Origin: Brevundimonas sp. SGAir0440
Lineage (GTDB): Bacteria > Pseudomonadota > Alphaproteobacteria > Caulobacterales > Caulobacteraceae
DNA: 64,000 nt
NCBI RefSeq assembly: GCF_005484585.1
Contig: NZ_CP039435.1
Coordinates: 2,914,001-2,978,000, forward strand
Reading direction: 5' to 3'
Below, in pieces: positions 7,682 through 16,446 of this stretch; position 1 is the stretch's first letter, and each line of letters opens with the position of its first letter. The position numbers and the translations under genes were made by a program. A model generated the notes under the pieces. It saw only the letters and a program-made list of their open reading frames with translations. It ran no database searches and had not been told where the DNA came from.

Positions 7682-8724
7682 GCTTGGCTGATGTGGGCGC
7701 CGCCCTGTTGCGTCGGCTCGATCCAGAGCAGGCGCACCAGCTGGCGATCAAGGGGCTGGCGCTCGCCCCCCTGCCCGCCCCGCCCGCCGACGATCCGATC
7801 CTGAGAACACAGCTGGCGGGGCTGGACCTGCCCAATCCGGTCGGTCTGGCGGCGGGTCTGGACAAGAACGCCGACGCCCTGCGCGGCCTGTCGCGCCTCG
7901 GCTTCGGCTTCGTGGAATGCGGCTCGGTCACGCCCCGGCCCCAGCCCGGCAATCCCAAGCCCCGCCTATTCCGCCTCAGCGGGGACCGGGCCATCATCAA
8001 CCGGATGGGGTTCAACAACGCCGGGCTCGACGCCTTCGCCGAGCGGCTGGACCTGCGCCCGACGAACGTCGTCGTGGGGGCCAATCTGGGGGCCAACAAG
8101 GACACTGAGGACAGGGCGGCCGACTATGTCGCCGGTCTGCAACGCCTCGCCGGCCGCGCTTCCTACTTCACCGTCAACATCTCCTCGCCCAATACGCCGG
8201 GCCTGCGCGCACTTCAGGGCCGCGAGCAGTTGGACGACCTGTTAGGTCGCATCGACGCCGCCCGTCCCGTCGCCGCGCCTGACCGCATACCCGTCTTCCT
8301 GAAGATCGCGCCCGACCTGATCGCAGACGAGATCGGCATGATCGTCGAGGCGTCTCTGGCCCACCGGATCGACGGTCTGATCGTGTCCAACACCACGCTG
8401 GAACGGCCCGAGACCCTGCGCTCGCCGGACGCTCACGAGACCGGCGGCCTGTCTGGCGCGCCTATCCGTCCGTTCGCGGAAAAGGCCCTGCGCGCGGCGG
8501 CCGACGCCGCCGCCGGCCGTCTGCCGCTGATCGCCGTCGGCGGCATCGACAGCGGGGCCGAGGCCTATGCCCGCATTCGCCTGGGGGCTTCGGCGGTCCA
8601 GATCTATTCCGCCCTGATCTACGAGGGGCCGGGCCTGGTCGCCCGCATCAAGCGTGACCTGGCCGCCCGCCTGCGCGCCAACGGCTTTTCCACAACGGCC
8701 GAAGCGGTCGGTTCCGCCCGTTGA
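7678..8724 (+). CDS. pyrD: Dihydroorotate dehydrogenase (quinone), class 2
   Basis: 348 residues. It has the class-2 N-terminal helix region that docks to the membrane, then NPVGLAAGLDKNADAL (FMN site), FVECGSVTPRPQPGNPKPR, INRMGFNN, and the catalytic loop NISSPNTPGLR, in which Ser acts as base in class 2 enzymes. C-terminal phosphate-binding motifs GGLSGAPIRP and IAVGGIDSG are present. It oxidises dihydroorotate to orotate with ubiquinone in pyrimidine synthesis. The start at 7678 overlaps DUF952 (ATGA); the in-frame ORF upstream is antisense-like shadow sequence. carA in the same pathway lies at 59 kb, not linked. Confidence 0.96.
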   Translation: MSLADVGAALLRRLDPEQAHQLAIKGLALAPLPAPPADDPILRTQLAGLDLPNPVGLAAGLDKNADALRGLSRLGFGFVECGSVTPRPQPGNPKPRLFRLSGDRAIINRMGFNNAGLDAFAERLDLRPTNVVVGANLGANKDTEDRAADYVAGLQRLAGRASYFTVNISSPNTPGLRALQGREQLDDLLGRIDAARPVAAPDRIPVFLKIAPDLIADEIGMIVEASLAHRIDGLIVSNTTLERPETLRSPDAHETGGLSGAPIRPFAEKALRAAADAAAGRLPLIAVGGIDSGAEAYARIRLGASAVQIYSALIYEGPGLVARIKRDLAARLRANGFSTTAEAVGSAR

Positions 8725-8794
8725 CGGAGCGTTAGTGTCGATAGGCCTAGGGTGACCGATGCGAGCGATCTGCGTTCGTCATTCGAGGGCCTGA

Positions 8795-10690
8795 ATGAAA
8801 TCGACCGCCGTCGATATCGCTGAAAGCAGCTGGACCGCCGCCGTTCGTCAGCGCACGGGCGCGGCGGTGCAACGGGTCGTGGCGGCGGCGGCTGTCGCCC
8901 TGGTCGTGACCCCGATGGTCGGGGTGCGGTTCACCCTCGGCTGGGTCGTCCTGTATATGGCGGTCCAGGCCATGGAGGTGGTCGTCTATCGACCGATCCT
9001 GAAAGGTCCCGACGAGCTTTCGACAGGCCGCAAGCTGGCGATCCTGGCCGTCGTCTTCGCCAATTCGACCGTCTTCTCCTCGCTTTCCCTGGTACTGTGG
9101 TGGATCGGCGGCGCGTTCGGCGGTGTTTGCGCCGTCCTGATGCTGACCGCGGTCATGCTGACGGCGATCGTGAACGCCACCCGATGCCAAGCCGTGATGG
9201 TCGCCGGCCTCGCACCCCAGGTCGGCTTCCTCTTGGCGACCCCCTTCTTCGTCTATGCGCTGCACGCCCCCGGCCCGCTGGTCATGTCGGCCGCAGCGGC
9301 CGTGGTGCTGTTCACCTTCTATGTCGCCATCACCGGCCAGCGCATGGTCGAGGCCAGCGTCACCGTCGTTCGCGCCCACGCCCTGGCCGAAGAATCCCGT
9401 CTCAGGGCCGAGCGCAGCCTGGCCGACCACACCACCTTCCTGGCCGCCATCGGCCATGACCTGCGCACCCCGATCGGCGCGATCCTGGCCGGCGCCGCCG
9501 AGTTGCGCGCGCCCGACGCCCAGTCGCGCAACAGCGCCAACCTGATCACCGACGCCGGCCTGATGATGAAGGCCCTGCTGGACGACCTGCTGGACCACAC
9601 CCGGATAGGCGCCGGACGGATGACGGTCGAGGCCAAGGATTTCGACCTGCGGCAAATGCTGGCCCAGACGCTGATGCTGTGGCGCGGCGTCGCCGACGCC
9701 AAGGGTCTGAAGCTGCGCATCGAGGGCGCCTCGGCTATGCCCCGCCACGTCAAGGGCGACGTCATGCGCATCCGTCAGGTGCTGAACAACCTGATGTCCA
9801 ACGCCATGAAGTTCACCGAGCAGGGCCAGATCACCCTGCGGGTCCAGGCCTGGCCCGAGGAACCGTCGGGATACGCCCTACTGTTCGAGATCGTGGACAC
9901 GGGTCCGGGCATGACGAGCGATCAACTGGCCCGCCTGTTCACCCCGTTCGACCAGACCGCGGACGGCGTCTCCGCCCGCTACGGCGGCTCGGGCCTGGGG
10001 CTGGCGATCAGTCGCAACCTGATCGACTTGATGGGCGGCCGACTGACCGTGCGCAGCGCGCCGGGTCAGGGCTCGCGCTTCACCGTCTCACTGATCCTGC
10101 CGCGCGGCGACGAGGCGGCGCAGATCGTCGAGGTCGTCGACGAAAGCCGCCTGGACATCGCCCGCTCGCTGACACCCTCGGTCGCGCCCGCGCCCCAGCC
10201 CGCGTCCGTCGCCCCTTCGCCCGCACCTGAGCCCGAGCCGGTGGCCGCGACGCCTGCGGTCGCCGAAGAGGCCGAAGAGGCCGAAGATCAACCGCTGCGC
10301 CTGCTGGTCGTGGACGATCACGACATCAACCGCCGCGCGGTGCAGCTGATCCTTCAGCCGCTGGGTTGTGAGATCACCACCGCCGCCGACGGCATGATCG
10401 CGCTGGAACGCTGTCAGGAGGCGGTGTTCGACGTCATCTTCATGGATGTGCGCATGCCCGAGTTGGACGGGCGCGAGACGACTCGTCGCCTGCGCGCCGG
10501 CGGCGGACCCAACGCCGCCACCCCGGTCGTCGCCGTCACCGCCGACACCGCGCCCGAGGACGTCGCGGCCTGTCAGGCGGCCGGCATGGCCTATTTCGTC
10601 TCCAAGCCCCTGACGCCGCCCGCCCTGATCGGCGCCTTGCAGCACGTCCTGAACGACACCGCCGCTCAGGCTGCGACCGAGGCCGCCTGA
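8795..10690 (+). CDS. Membrane-bound hybrid sensor histidine kinase/response regulator
   Basis: 631 residues. Residues 25-200 hold about six hydrophobic segments (for example VVAAAAVALVVTPMVGV and ILAVVFANSTVFSSLSLVLW), so the input domain is membrane-embedded. The H-box GHDLRTPIGAI carries the phospho-acceptor His near residue 221; the HATPase domain shows NLMSNAMKFTEQ, DTGPGMTSDQ and YGGSGLGLAISR. An Ala/Pro/Glu-rich linker (about residues 465-500) leads to a receiver domain (LLVVDDHDINRR; Asp near residue 551 in FMDVRMPE; SKPLTP). The linker's repetitive EAEEAEED-type composition is notable. The last 25 bases overlap the convergent vsr gene. Confidence 0.94.
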   Translation: MKSTAVDIAESSWTAAVRQRTGAAVQRVVAAAAVALVVTPMVGVRFTLGWVVLYMAVQAMEVVVYRPILKGPDELSTGRKLAILAVVFANSTVFSSLSLVLWWIGGAFGGVCAVLMLTAVMLTAIVNATRCQAVMVAGLAPQVGFLLATPFFVYALHAPGPLVMSAAAAVVLFTFYVAITGQRMVEASVTVVRAHALAEESRLRAERSLADHTTFLAAIGHDLRTPIGAILAGAAELRAPDAQSRNSANLITDAGLMMKALLDDLLDHTRIGAGRMTVEAKDFDLRQMLAQTLMLWRGVADAKGLKLRIEGASAMPRHVKGDVMRIRQVLNNLMSNAMKFTEQGQITLRVQAWPEEPSGYALLFEIVDTGPGMTSDQLARLFTPFDQTADGVSARYGGSGLGLAISRNLIDLMGGRLTVRSAPGQGSRFTVSLILPRGDEAAQIVEVVDESRLDIARSLTPSVAPAPQPASVAPSPAPEPEPVAATPAVAEEAEEAEDQPLRLLVVDDHDINRRAVQLILQPLGCEITTAADGMIALERCQEAVFDVIFMDVRMPELDGRETTRRLRAGGGPNAATPVVAVTADTAPEDVAACQAAGMAYFVSKPLTPPALIGALQHVLNDTAAQAATEAA

Positions 10691-11097
10691 CCCCGGACGG
10701 CCGCGATAAGGCGCGCGGCGAAATCAGGCTGTTTCATCTCACATTCCCAGACGACGACCACGCGCCAGCCTGACGCCTCCAAAGCCGTTACGGCGGCGGC
10801 GTCGCGCGCGCGGTTCCGGTCGATCTTGGCGATCCAGTAATCGGCGTTGGTCTTGGGCTGGCGTGAGCCACGGGCGCAATCATGGCCGTGCCAGAAGCAG
10901 CCGTGGACGAACAGGGCGACCTTGCGCCCCTTCATCACCACATCCGGGCGGCCCGGCAGACCCATACCGCCCAGCCGATAGCCGATCCCGGCCGCACGCA
11001 GGATCCCGCGCACGGCCAGTTCCGGCGACGTATCCCGCCCCTTCACGCGACGCATCACGGCGCTGCGCTTCTCGGGGCTGAACACATCCGCCGTCAT
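10666..11097 (-). CDS. vsr: Very short patch repair endonuclease (Vsr family)
   Basis: 143 residues with all family landmarks: FSPEKRSAVMRRVKGRDTSP at the start, LPGRPDVVMKGRKVALFVHG, the zinc/catalytic stretch GCFWHGHDCARGSRQPKTN, and ADYWIAKIDRNRARD. Vsr nicks 5' of T in T:G mismatches produced by deamination of 5-methylcytosine and normally travels with a Dcm-type cytosine methyltransferase. No methyltransferase of that kind is in the window, so here it is an orphan. The gene ends inside the 3' end of the hybrid kinase gene (25-bp convergent overlap). Confidence 0.93.
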   Translation of the reverse strand: MTADVFSPEKRSAVMRRVKGRDTSPELAVRGILRAAGIGYRLGGMGLPGRPDVVMKGRKVALFVHGCFWHGHDCARGSRQPKTNADYWIAKIDRNRARDAAAVTALEASGWRVVVVWECEMKQPDFAARLIAAVRGQAASVAA

Positions 11098-11102
11098 TGT
11101 TT

Positions 11103-11144
11103 GTCGATCCAGGCTATCGCTTCGCTACTTGAGCCTGGATCGAC
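11103..11144. terminator. Long hairpin between vsr and the peroxiredoxin gene
   Basis: A perfect 13-bp inverted repeat (GTCGATCCAGGCT and AGCCTGGATCGAC) with a 16-base loop lies just after the peroxiredoxin stop and just before the vsr start, both on the minus strand. There is no T-tract. It may stabilise the 3' end of the peroxiredoxin mRNA, act as a repeat of the palindromic type, or be a binding site before vsr. Confidence 0.5.
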
Positions 11145-11159
11145 GGATTTCAAACCAGC

Positions 11160-11645
11160 TTAAAGCTGCGCCAGCAGATGCTCGGCGGAGGACACCTTGA
11201 ACTCGCCGCCCTGTTCGATGTTCAGTTGCTCGACCACGCCGTCCTTGACCAGCATGGAATAGCGCTGCGAGCGCTCGCCCAGGCCGAAGCCCGAACCGTC
11301 CAGCACCAGACCCAGGGCGCGGGTCAGTTCGCCGTTGCCGTCGGCCAGCATGACGATGCTGTCGTCGGTGATGCCCTGGCTCTCGCCCCAGGCCTTCATG
11401 ACGAAGGCGTCGTTGACCGAGATGCAAGCGACCGTATCGACGCCCTTGCCCTGGATATCGGCCAAGTGATCCTTGAAGCCCGGCAGGTGGCGCGCCGAGC
11501 AGGTGGGGGTGAAGGCGCCGGGCACGGCGAACAGGGCCACGGTCTTGCCCGTGAAGATGTCGTCGGTGCTGACGGGCTTGGGGCCCTCGGCGGTCGCTTG
11601 GGCGAGGGTTGCGTTCGGGATGCGATCGCCGATCTGAATGGTCAT
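11160..11645 (-). CDS. Peroxiredoxin, Prx5 type
   Basis: 161 residues starting MTIQIGDRIPNATL. The peroxidatic cysteine lies in GAFTPTCSARHLPGF, matching the PxxxTxxC active site of the Prx5/type II subgroup; conserved VACISVNDAFVMKAW and MLADGNGELTRALGL follow, also typical of Prx5. It reduces hydroperoxides with thiol donors such as glutaredoxin or thioredoxin. I chose the ATG at 11645, which gives the family N-terminus; the upstream in-frame extension lies in the intergenic region shared with yqgE. Full length for the family. Confidence 0.95.
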   Translation of the reverse strand: MTIQIGDRIPNATLAQATAEGPKPVSTDDIFTGKTVALFAVPGAFTPTCSARHLPGFKDHLADIQGKGVDTVACISVNDAFVMKAWGESQGITDDSIVMLADGNGELTRALGLVLDGSGFGLGERSQRYSMLVKDGVVEQLNIEQGGEFKVSSAEHLLAQL

Positions 11646-11775
11646 GTCTGTCTCGCTGAGGTTTGAGGCCGGCGCGGTTTGAACGGCCGTGTGCGACACA
11701 TAGACACCACGGGCGACACCGCAAGCGCTGGTTCGGCTTGCTTGCGCCGCTTTCCGGACGGATGATGCCAGGATC

Positions 11776-12345
11776 ATGAGCCAAGCCTCCACCCTGACCG
11801 GCCGACTGCTGGTCGCCATGCCCGGGATCGACGACGCCCGGTTCGAACACGCCGTCATCCTGATCTGCGCCCACGGGCCGGATCACGCCATGGGCCTGCG
11901 GCTGGACCGGCCTGCGCCGGGCGTGGATCTGAAGACGGTTCTGGACAAGCTGGATGCGCCGGCGCCCGATCAATCCATCGGTCGCGCGGTCCTGATGGGC
12001 GGACCGGTCGAGCGCGAGCGCGGCTTTGTGCTGCATACCGACGACTGGACGGTGGGCGACGACACCCTGGCTTTCGGCGACGGTCTGGCGATGACCGGTA
12101 CACGCGAGGCGCTGGCCGCCATGACCGACGAGATCGCCGGTCCGCGCCGCTCGGCCCTGCTGCTGGGCTACGCCGGCTGGGGCGAGGGGCAGTTGGAGGA
12201 AGAGTTGGCCGACAACGTCTGGCTGACCGCCGACGCCGATCTGGACCTCATTTTCGACGGCGAACACACGTCGAAATGGACACGCGCCCTCGCCCAGTTG
12301 GGCGTGGACGCGGCCATGCTGTCGAGCCAGGGCGGCCGGGCCTGA
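11776..12345 (+). CDS. YqgE/AlgH family protein (UPF0301)
   Basis: 189 residues with the family pattern: LTGRLLVAMPGIDDARFEHAV at the start, HGPDHAMGLRLDRPA, VLMGGPVERERGFVLHT near residue 80, and LLLGYAGWGEGQLEEELADN near residue 140. The family is widespread in proteobacteria, has a known fold, and lacks a settled function (AlgH was named from an alginate regulation phenotype). It is transcribed divergently from the peroxiredoxin gene with about 130 bp between them. Confidence 0.94.
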   Translation: MSQASTLTGRLLVAMPGIDDARFEHAVILICAHGPDHAMGLRLDRPAPGVDLKTVLDKLDAPAPDQSIGRAVLMGGPVERERGFVLHTDDWTVGDDTLAFGDGLAMTGTREALAAMTDEIAGPRRSALLLGYAGWGEGQLEEELADNVWLTADADLDLIFDGEHTSKWTRALAQLGVDAAMLSSQGGRA

Positions 12346-12367
12346 GGCCAGACCGCCCGCTTGGCGA

Positions 12368-13219
12368 TTAGAAGCGGTAATTCATGCCAATGCGGAACAT
12401 GTGGGTTCCGAACTTGCCGTTGCCGCGCACCATGTCCGTGCCCGTCGTGTTCGGCGCCAGGACGAACGGGTTGGTGGCGGGCGCCGTGCCGCGGCCGACG
12501 CGGATCACCGGGCTATCGACGTCCAGCGAGGTGTAGAGGTATTCGCCGCTGACCGTCAGGCCGCGACCCAGGGCGTATTCCACGCCGCCGCCGGCCTGCC
12601 AGCCGTCGCCGTCATCGCCCTCGCTGGTTTCGGTGAAGCTGTTGGCCAGGTTCGAGGTGCGGAACTTGTTCTCGAACTTGCCGTAGGCGTAACCGCCGGT
12701 GCCGTAGATCAGCGCCGGGCCGACTGCATAGCCCAGCTTCAAACGGGCGGCCGCCGTGCTCTGCAGCTCGCGCGTGAAGGTGTAGAAGGCCGGGGTGGTC
12801 GAAAAGCCGGTCACCGAATCCTGAACATTGTTGACGCTGTATTCCGCCAGGGCGCCGACGACGAAGTTGCCGAACTGCATGTCATAACCGGCGCGAACGC
12901 CCGCTTCGACACCATCGTTGTCATCACGGCAGCCGGTTCCCGGCGCGGTGCTGGTCGCCATGCCGCCGCAGAAGCCGGGGCTGAAGGCGTTGGTTCCGAC
13001 GGTGGCGGGGGCGACAGGCGCAGTGGTGATCTGGTCGCCATAGTTGCCGTCCAGATTGCGGTCGAAGCGCAGGATCTCGTCGCCGTCATCGTTCGACTGG
13101 TTGTAGCCGCCGAAGATGCCGATGTAGGGGCCGGACCAGTCGGGGGCGACGGACTGCGCCAGGGCGGGGGTGGAAACCATGGCCAGGGCCAGGGCGCTGG
13201 AGGCGAGGGTCTTGATCAT
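12368..13219 (-). CDS. Outer-membrane beta-barrel protein (OmpA/OMP25-like barrel)
   Basis: 283 residues with a clear signal peptide (start MIKTLASSALALAMVSTPAL, cleavage after ALA-QS). The mature part starts DWSGPYIGIFGGYNQ, the hallmark of alphaproteobacterial Omp25/opacity-like eight-stranded barrels, continues with alternating amphipathic strands (AGYDMQFGNFVVGALAEYS, LKLGYAVGPALIYGTGGYAY) and ends in FRIGMNYRF, a terminal Phe insertion signal. A long low-complexity loop (about residues 45-95) with paired cysteines may be surface exposed. The start at 13219 is set by the signal peptide; the longer ORF reaches into untranslated sequence. The gene stands alone. Confidence 0.93.
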   Translation of the reverse strand: MIKTLASSALALAMVSTPALAQSVAPDWSGPYIGIFGGYNQSNDDGDEILRFDRNLDGNYGDQITTAPVAPATVGTNAFSPGFCGGMATSTAPGTGCRDDNDGVEAGVRAGYDMQFGNFVVGALAEYSVNNVQDSVTGFSTTPAFYTFTRELQSTAAARLKLGYAVGPALIYGTGGYAYGKFENKFRTSNLANSFTETSEGDDGDGWQAGGGVEYALGRGLTVSGEYLYTSLDVDSPVIRVGRGTAPATNPFVLAPNTTGTDMVRGNGKFGTHMFRIGMNYRF

Positions 13220-13358
13220 TTGGGGAGGCTTTCGTGCCGAAAGTGCGGGCGCGACATCCCCGCTCGCCGTCACAAAAGCCGAAGGCGGCCACAGGTTCCC
13301 TCCAGTTCCCATCGCCAAATGTCGCACATCCAAAGGCTTCGGTTGAACGTAGGCCGCC

Positions 13359-15059
13359 CTAGCGCGTCGCCATCGACACCAGAAAAGCGATCAGCAGGAC
13401 CAGGCTGACCCCCTGCCAGAACCGCACCGGATCACGCTCGATCAGGGACAGCTGACGCGGCGGCGGGGCGGCGACGGCGCTGCCGGTTTCCAGCACATGG
13501 ATCAGTTCCTCGACATCCTCGAACCGCTCGTTCGGATCGATGGCGATGGCGCGCATGATGGCCGCCTCCAGCCAGGCGGGCATGTCCGGACGGTGTCGCG
13601 TCGGCGGCGCGGGCGCCCGGTCAAAGCGCGGCGCATCGGCCGGATCCACCTCGCCCCACGGATAGGTGCGGGTGAACAGGCGATACAGCGTCACCCCCAG
13701 GGCGAACTGATCGGTGGCGGCGTTCCCGCTCTCGCCCCCATACATTTCCGGCGCCTTGTAGCCGGCGGTGCCCGGCGCCTCGGCCTCGGCGAACTCCTCG
13801 GCCAGCCGCAGGCGCGCAACGCCCAGATCGACCAGTTTCAGCCCGCCCTGTGTCTCCAGGATCACATTGTCCGGTTTGATGTCGCGGTGCGTCACCCCCG
13901 CCCGGTGAAGGGCCGAAACCGCCCGCGAGAGGCGCAGCGCCACGCCGATCCCCTCGCCGATCTCGAACGGCCCCTCCTGCGCCAATCGCGCATGCAGGGT
14001 CTGACCAGCATGAAAGGGCTGGGCGATATAGAGCCGGCTCTGGCGACCCGCATCCAGGCTCAGCACCTTGCCGACGAAGGGGCTGTCGATGCGCCGCCCG
14101 ATAAAGGCCTCGCGCAGAAAGGCGGTGCGCGCGCCGCGCTCGGACACCACGGCGGGCTTGGGAAACTTCAGCACCACCATGCCCGCGTCGCCCAGCGTAT
14201 CCTTGGCCAGGAACAGGGTCGTATAGCGCCCGTCCGCCACGACCCGCTGAAGCGCGAAGCCGTCAACGTTGTCGCCGACGGCGGGCGGCGGCAGGATGGC
14301 CAGCCCTTCCGCCTCCGCTGTGATCGCTTCCCAGTCGGGCGCGCCGGTGCGGACCACGTCGATGACGATGGCGGTGGCGTTGTCGCGCGGCCCCGCCGCC
14401 TCGACCTCGGCCAGGATCGCCTTGGCGTCCGCATCGGGTGAACTGCGCCGCCCCAACAGGCTCGCGATCGCCGCATCGGCCAGCACCCCATGCACCCCGT
14501 CGGTGGTCAGCAGCAGCCGGTCGTGCGGCTCCAGCCGCACTTGTCGGACATCCAGCTTCACGTCCGCCTCGATACCGACGGCGCGGTACAGCACATGGCT
14601 CAGCCCCTGCTGGGCCCGCGTGTGGTCTTCGGTCAGCCGCGTCAGAACCCCGTCGCGGAAATGCCAGGCCCGGCTGTCGCCCACATGAAGCGCCGTCGCC
14701 TCGCGCCCTCGCAGGATCAGGGCCGTAAAGGTTGTCGCCGCCCCCTCCATGGCCGGATCGATGCGTCCGCGCGAATGGAGCCAGCGATTAAAACCCCTCA
14801 GCGCCTTGACGCCGTTGGCGGCGATGCCGTTCAGCGGGTTCTGATCCAGATAGCCGTCGATGAAGCTGCGCGTCGTCAGCTCCGCCGCCATCCGCCCGGC
14901 CTTCGATCCCGACACCCCGTCGGCGATCACCGCCACGACCCCGTGTTCGCGCTGCTCGGCCGCCGTGCCGATATGGACGCCGCCGAAATCCTGATTATCC
15001 GCCTTGGGCCCCTGCAAGGTCGCAAAGCCGGCGGCGATCTCCAGTCTGGCGTCGGTCAT
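13359..15059 (-). CDS. Fused PP2C-type phosphatase and Ser/Thr protein kinase with C-terminal membrane anchor
   Basis: 566 residues. Residues about 5-240 are a PP2C domain with metal-binding motifs (AVIADGVSGSKAG, ALHVGDSRAWHF, LLLTTDGVHGVL, DNATAIVIDV). Residues about 265-525 are a Hanks-type kinase: VVLKFPKP holds the ATP Lys, THRDIKPDNVIL the catalytic loop, VDLGVARL the DFG-equivalent (DLG), and GTAGYKAPEMYGGE the activation/P+1 region. One transmembrane helix closes the protein (FWQGVSLVLLIAFLVSMATR). Phosphatase and kinase in one chain suggest a self-resetting switch. Such fusions are known in proteobacteria, often near nitrate/nitrite transporters; no such gene is here. Target unknown. 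Confidence 0.93.
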   Translation of the reverse strand: MTDARLEIAAGFATLQGPKADNQDFGGVHIGTAAEQREHGVVAVIADGVSGSKAGRMAAELTTRSFIDGYLDQNPLNGIAANGVKALRGFNRWLHSRGRIDPAMEGAATTFTALILRGREATALHVGDSRAWHFRDGVLTRLTEDHTRAQQGLSHVLYRAVGIEADVKLDVRQVRLEPHDRLLLTTDGVHGVLADAAIASLLGRRSSPDADAKAILAEVEAAGPRDNATAIVIDVVRTGAPDWEAITAEAEGLAILPPPAVGDNVDGFALQRVVADGRYTTLFLAKDTLGDAGMVVLKFPKPAVVSERGARTAFLREAFIGRRIDSPFVGKVLSLDAGRQSRLYIAQPFHAGQTLHARLAQEGPFEIGEGIGVALRLSRAVSALHRAGVTHRDIKPDNVILETQGGLKLVDLGVARLRLAEEFAEAEAPGTAGYKAPEMYGGESGNAATDQFALGVTLYRLFTRTYPWGEVDPADAPRFDRAPAPPTRHRPDMPAWLEAAIMRAIAIDPNERFEDVEELIHVLETGSAVAAPPPRQLSLIERDPVRFWQGVSLVLLIAFLVSMATR

Positions 15060-15101
15060 GGGCGCAACTGTCGTCGAAAGACGGCCCGCTGAACAGAGGT
15101 C

Positions 15102-15884
15102 TCAGAGCGCCAGGATCGCCCGCACCGCGACATAGGCGGCGACCACCAGGATCAGGCCCGCGAACAGGATGCGCCCAAGCCGGGCGTTCGACCCCAGCCG
15201 GCGCGCCAGCGGCAGACCCGCCGCCGTCCCGGCGACCCCGCCGACCGCCATGGCGGCGACGAGGCCCGGATCGACCCAGCCCGACAGCGCATAGTTGCCC
15301 GCCGTCGTCGCCCCGAACGCGGCGACACTGAGCAAAGACGTCGCTTGGGCGGTCGCCAGGCTCATGCCCGTCGACGCCATCAGGCCGGGCACGATCAGAA
15401 AGCCGCCGCCGATGCCGAAGAAGCCTGCGGCCGAGCCGACGCCGGCGCCCGCCATGCCGACGCGCGGCGACATGGACCAGTTCAGCCGGGGCTCGTCCCG
15501 CGCGACCGCCGCCTTGGGACGCAGCATCGACACGCCCACGGCCGCCATGGCCACGGCGAAGATCAGCAGCAGCTGATGGCCGTCGATTATCTTGGCCAGG
15601 GACGAACCGAACCAGGCCCCGGCCGCGCCGGTGATGGCGAACAGGGTCGCGCAGGGCCAGCGCACCCGCCCTGCCCTGGCCTGACCGGCCAGAGCCGTCA
15701 GGGCGTTCAGCGCCACCCCCGCCGCCGACACGCCGATGGCGACATGGGGATCGGCGACGCCGACGACATAGAGCAGCAGCGGTACGGCCAGAACCGACCC
15801 GCCGCCGCCGAACAGGGTCAGCAGCAGGGCGACGACGCCGCCGCTGAAGGCGGTCAGGACCAGCGGGGTCAGTTCGGTCGTCAT
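15102..15884 (-). CDS. TauE/SafE family sulfite/sulfur exporter
   Basis: 260 residues, about eight hydrophobic segments, with the duplicated TauE/SafE motif: GGVVALLLTLFGGGGSVLAV in the first half and GSAAGFFGIGGGFLIVPGLM in the second. It ends in a final helix (RILFAGLILVVAAYVAVRAI). The family exports sulfite, sulfoacetate or related anions. It is third in the bigR-rhodanese-tauE string, with only four bases between the rhodanese stop and its ATG, so it is presumably induced by sulfide/persulfide and removes the resulting sulfite. Confidence 0.94.
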   Translation of the reverse strand: MTTELTPLVLTAFSGGVVALLLTLFGGGGSVLAVPLLLYVVGVADPHVAIGVSAAGVALNALTALAGQARAGRVRWPCATLFAITGAAGAWFGSSLAKIIDGHQLLLIFAVAMAAVGVSMLRPKAAVARDEPRLNWSMSPRVGMAGAGVGSAAGFFGIGGGFLIVPGLMASTGMSLATAQATSLLSVAAFGATTAGNYALSGWVDPGLVAAMAVGGVAGTAAGLPLARRLGSNARLGRILFAGLILVVAAYVAVRAILAL

Positions 15885-15888
15885 CGGA

Positions 15889-16446
15889 TCAGACCGCTCT
15901 TGTCACGGGCCGGGTCGCGGTTCTGTTCCACGGCATGACGGCCAGCAGCCGCGCCATGCCGCAAAAGCCCGTCGCGCCCGCGACGAACAAGCCCGCGCCG
16001 ACGAAGGCTGACAGACCCCAGAAGGCCGGATGCACCAGCAGGCCCAGCGCCGCGCCGAGCAGGATCAGGCCGCCCGCGACCATCTGCACCTGACGCATCA
16101 GTTCGATCGGCTTGGAGCGGTCGGCGTGGGTGGCCAGGCCCTGCGCCTTCCACGCGTCCAGCCCGCCCTCCAGAACAAAGGCTTGGCCCGTCGTCTTGGC
16201 CGCCAGACGGTCGCAGTTGACGCCCGTCCGATTGCCGGTCCGGCAGGTGAAGATGACGTCGCGGCTGTCGACGCCGGCGGGCGTAAAGGCGTCGAAGGCC
16301 GACAGCGGCGCATGGACGGCGCCGACGACATGCTCTCTGGCGAACTCATCCGGCTCGCGGATGTCGATCAGCACGGCTGTATTCTGCTTCAGCCGGCGCG
16401 AAACCTCGGCGGGGGAGAGGGGGGTCAGGACGCTCATGGGAGTCAT
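15889..16446 (-). CDS. Rhodanese-domain protein with C-terminal membrane segments
   Basis: 185 residues. The N-terminal rhodanese domain (SPAEVSRRLKQNTAVLIDIR, EFAREHVVGAVHAPLS) contains the active-site loop FTCRTGNRTG, with the persulfide-carrying Cys. The C-terminal 60 residues are a DUF2892-like pair of transmembrane helices (MVAGGLILLGAALGLLV, GLSAFVGAGLFVAGATGF). I chose the ATG at 16446, which overlaps the bigR stop (ATGA on the minus strand); MSVLTPL at 16437 is an alternative. It should move sulfane sulfur between persulfides, thiosulfate and thiols alongside the divergent persulfide dioxygenase. Confidence 0.93.
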   Translation of the reverse strand: MTPMSVLTPLSPAEVSRRLKQNTAVLIDIREPDEFAREHVVGAVHAPLSAFDAFTPAGVDSRDVIFTCRTGNRTGVNCDRLAAKTTGQAFVLEGGLDAWKAQGLATHADRSKPIELMRQVQMVAGGLILLGAALGLLVHPAFWGLSAFVGAGLFVAGATGFCGMARLLAVMPWNRTATRPVTRAV

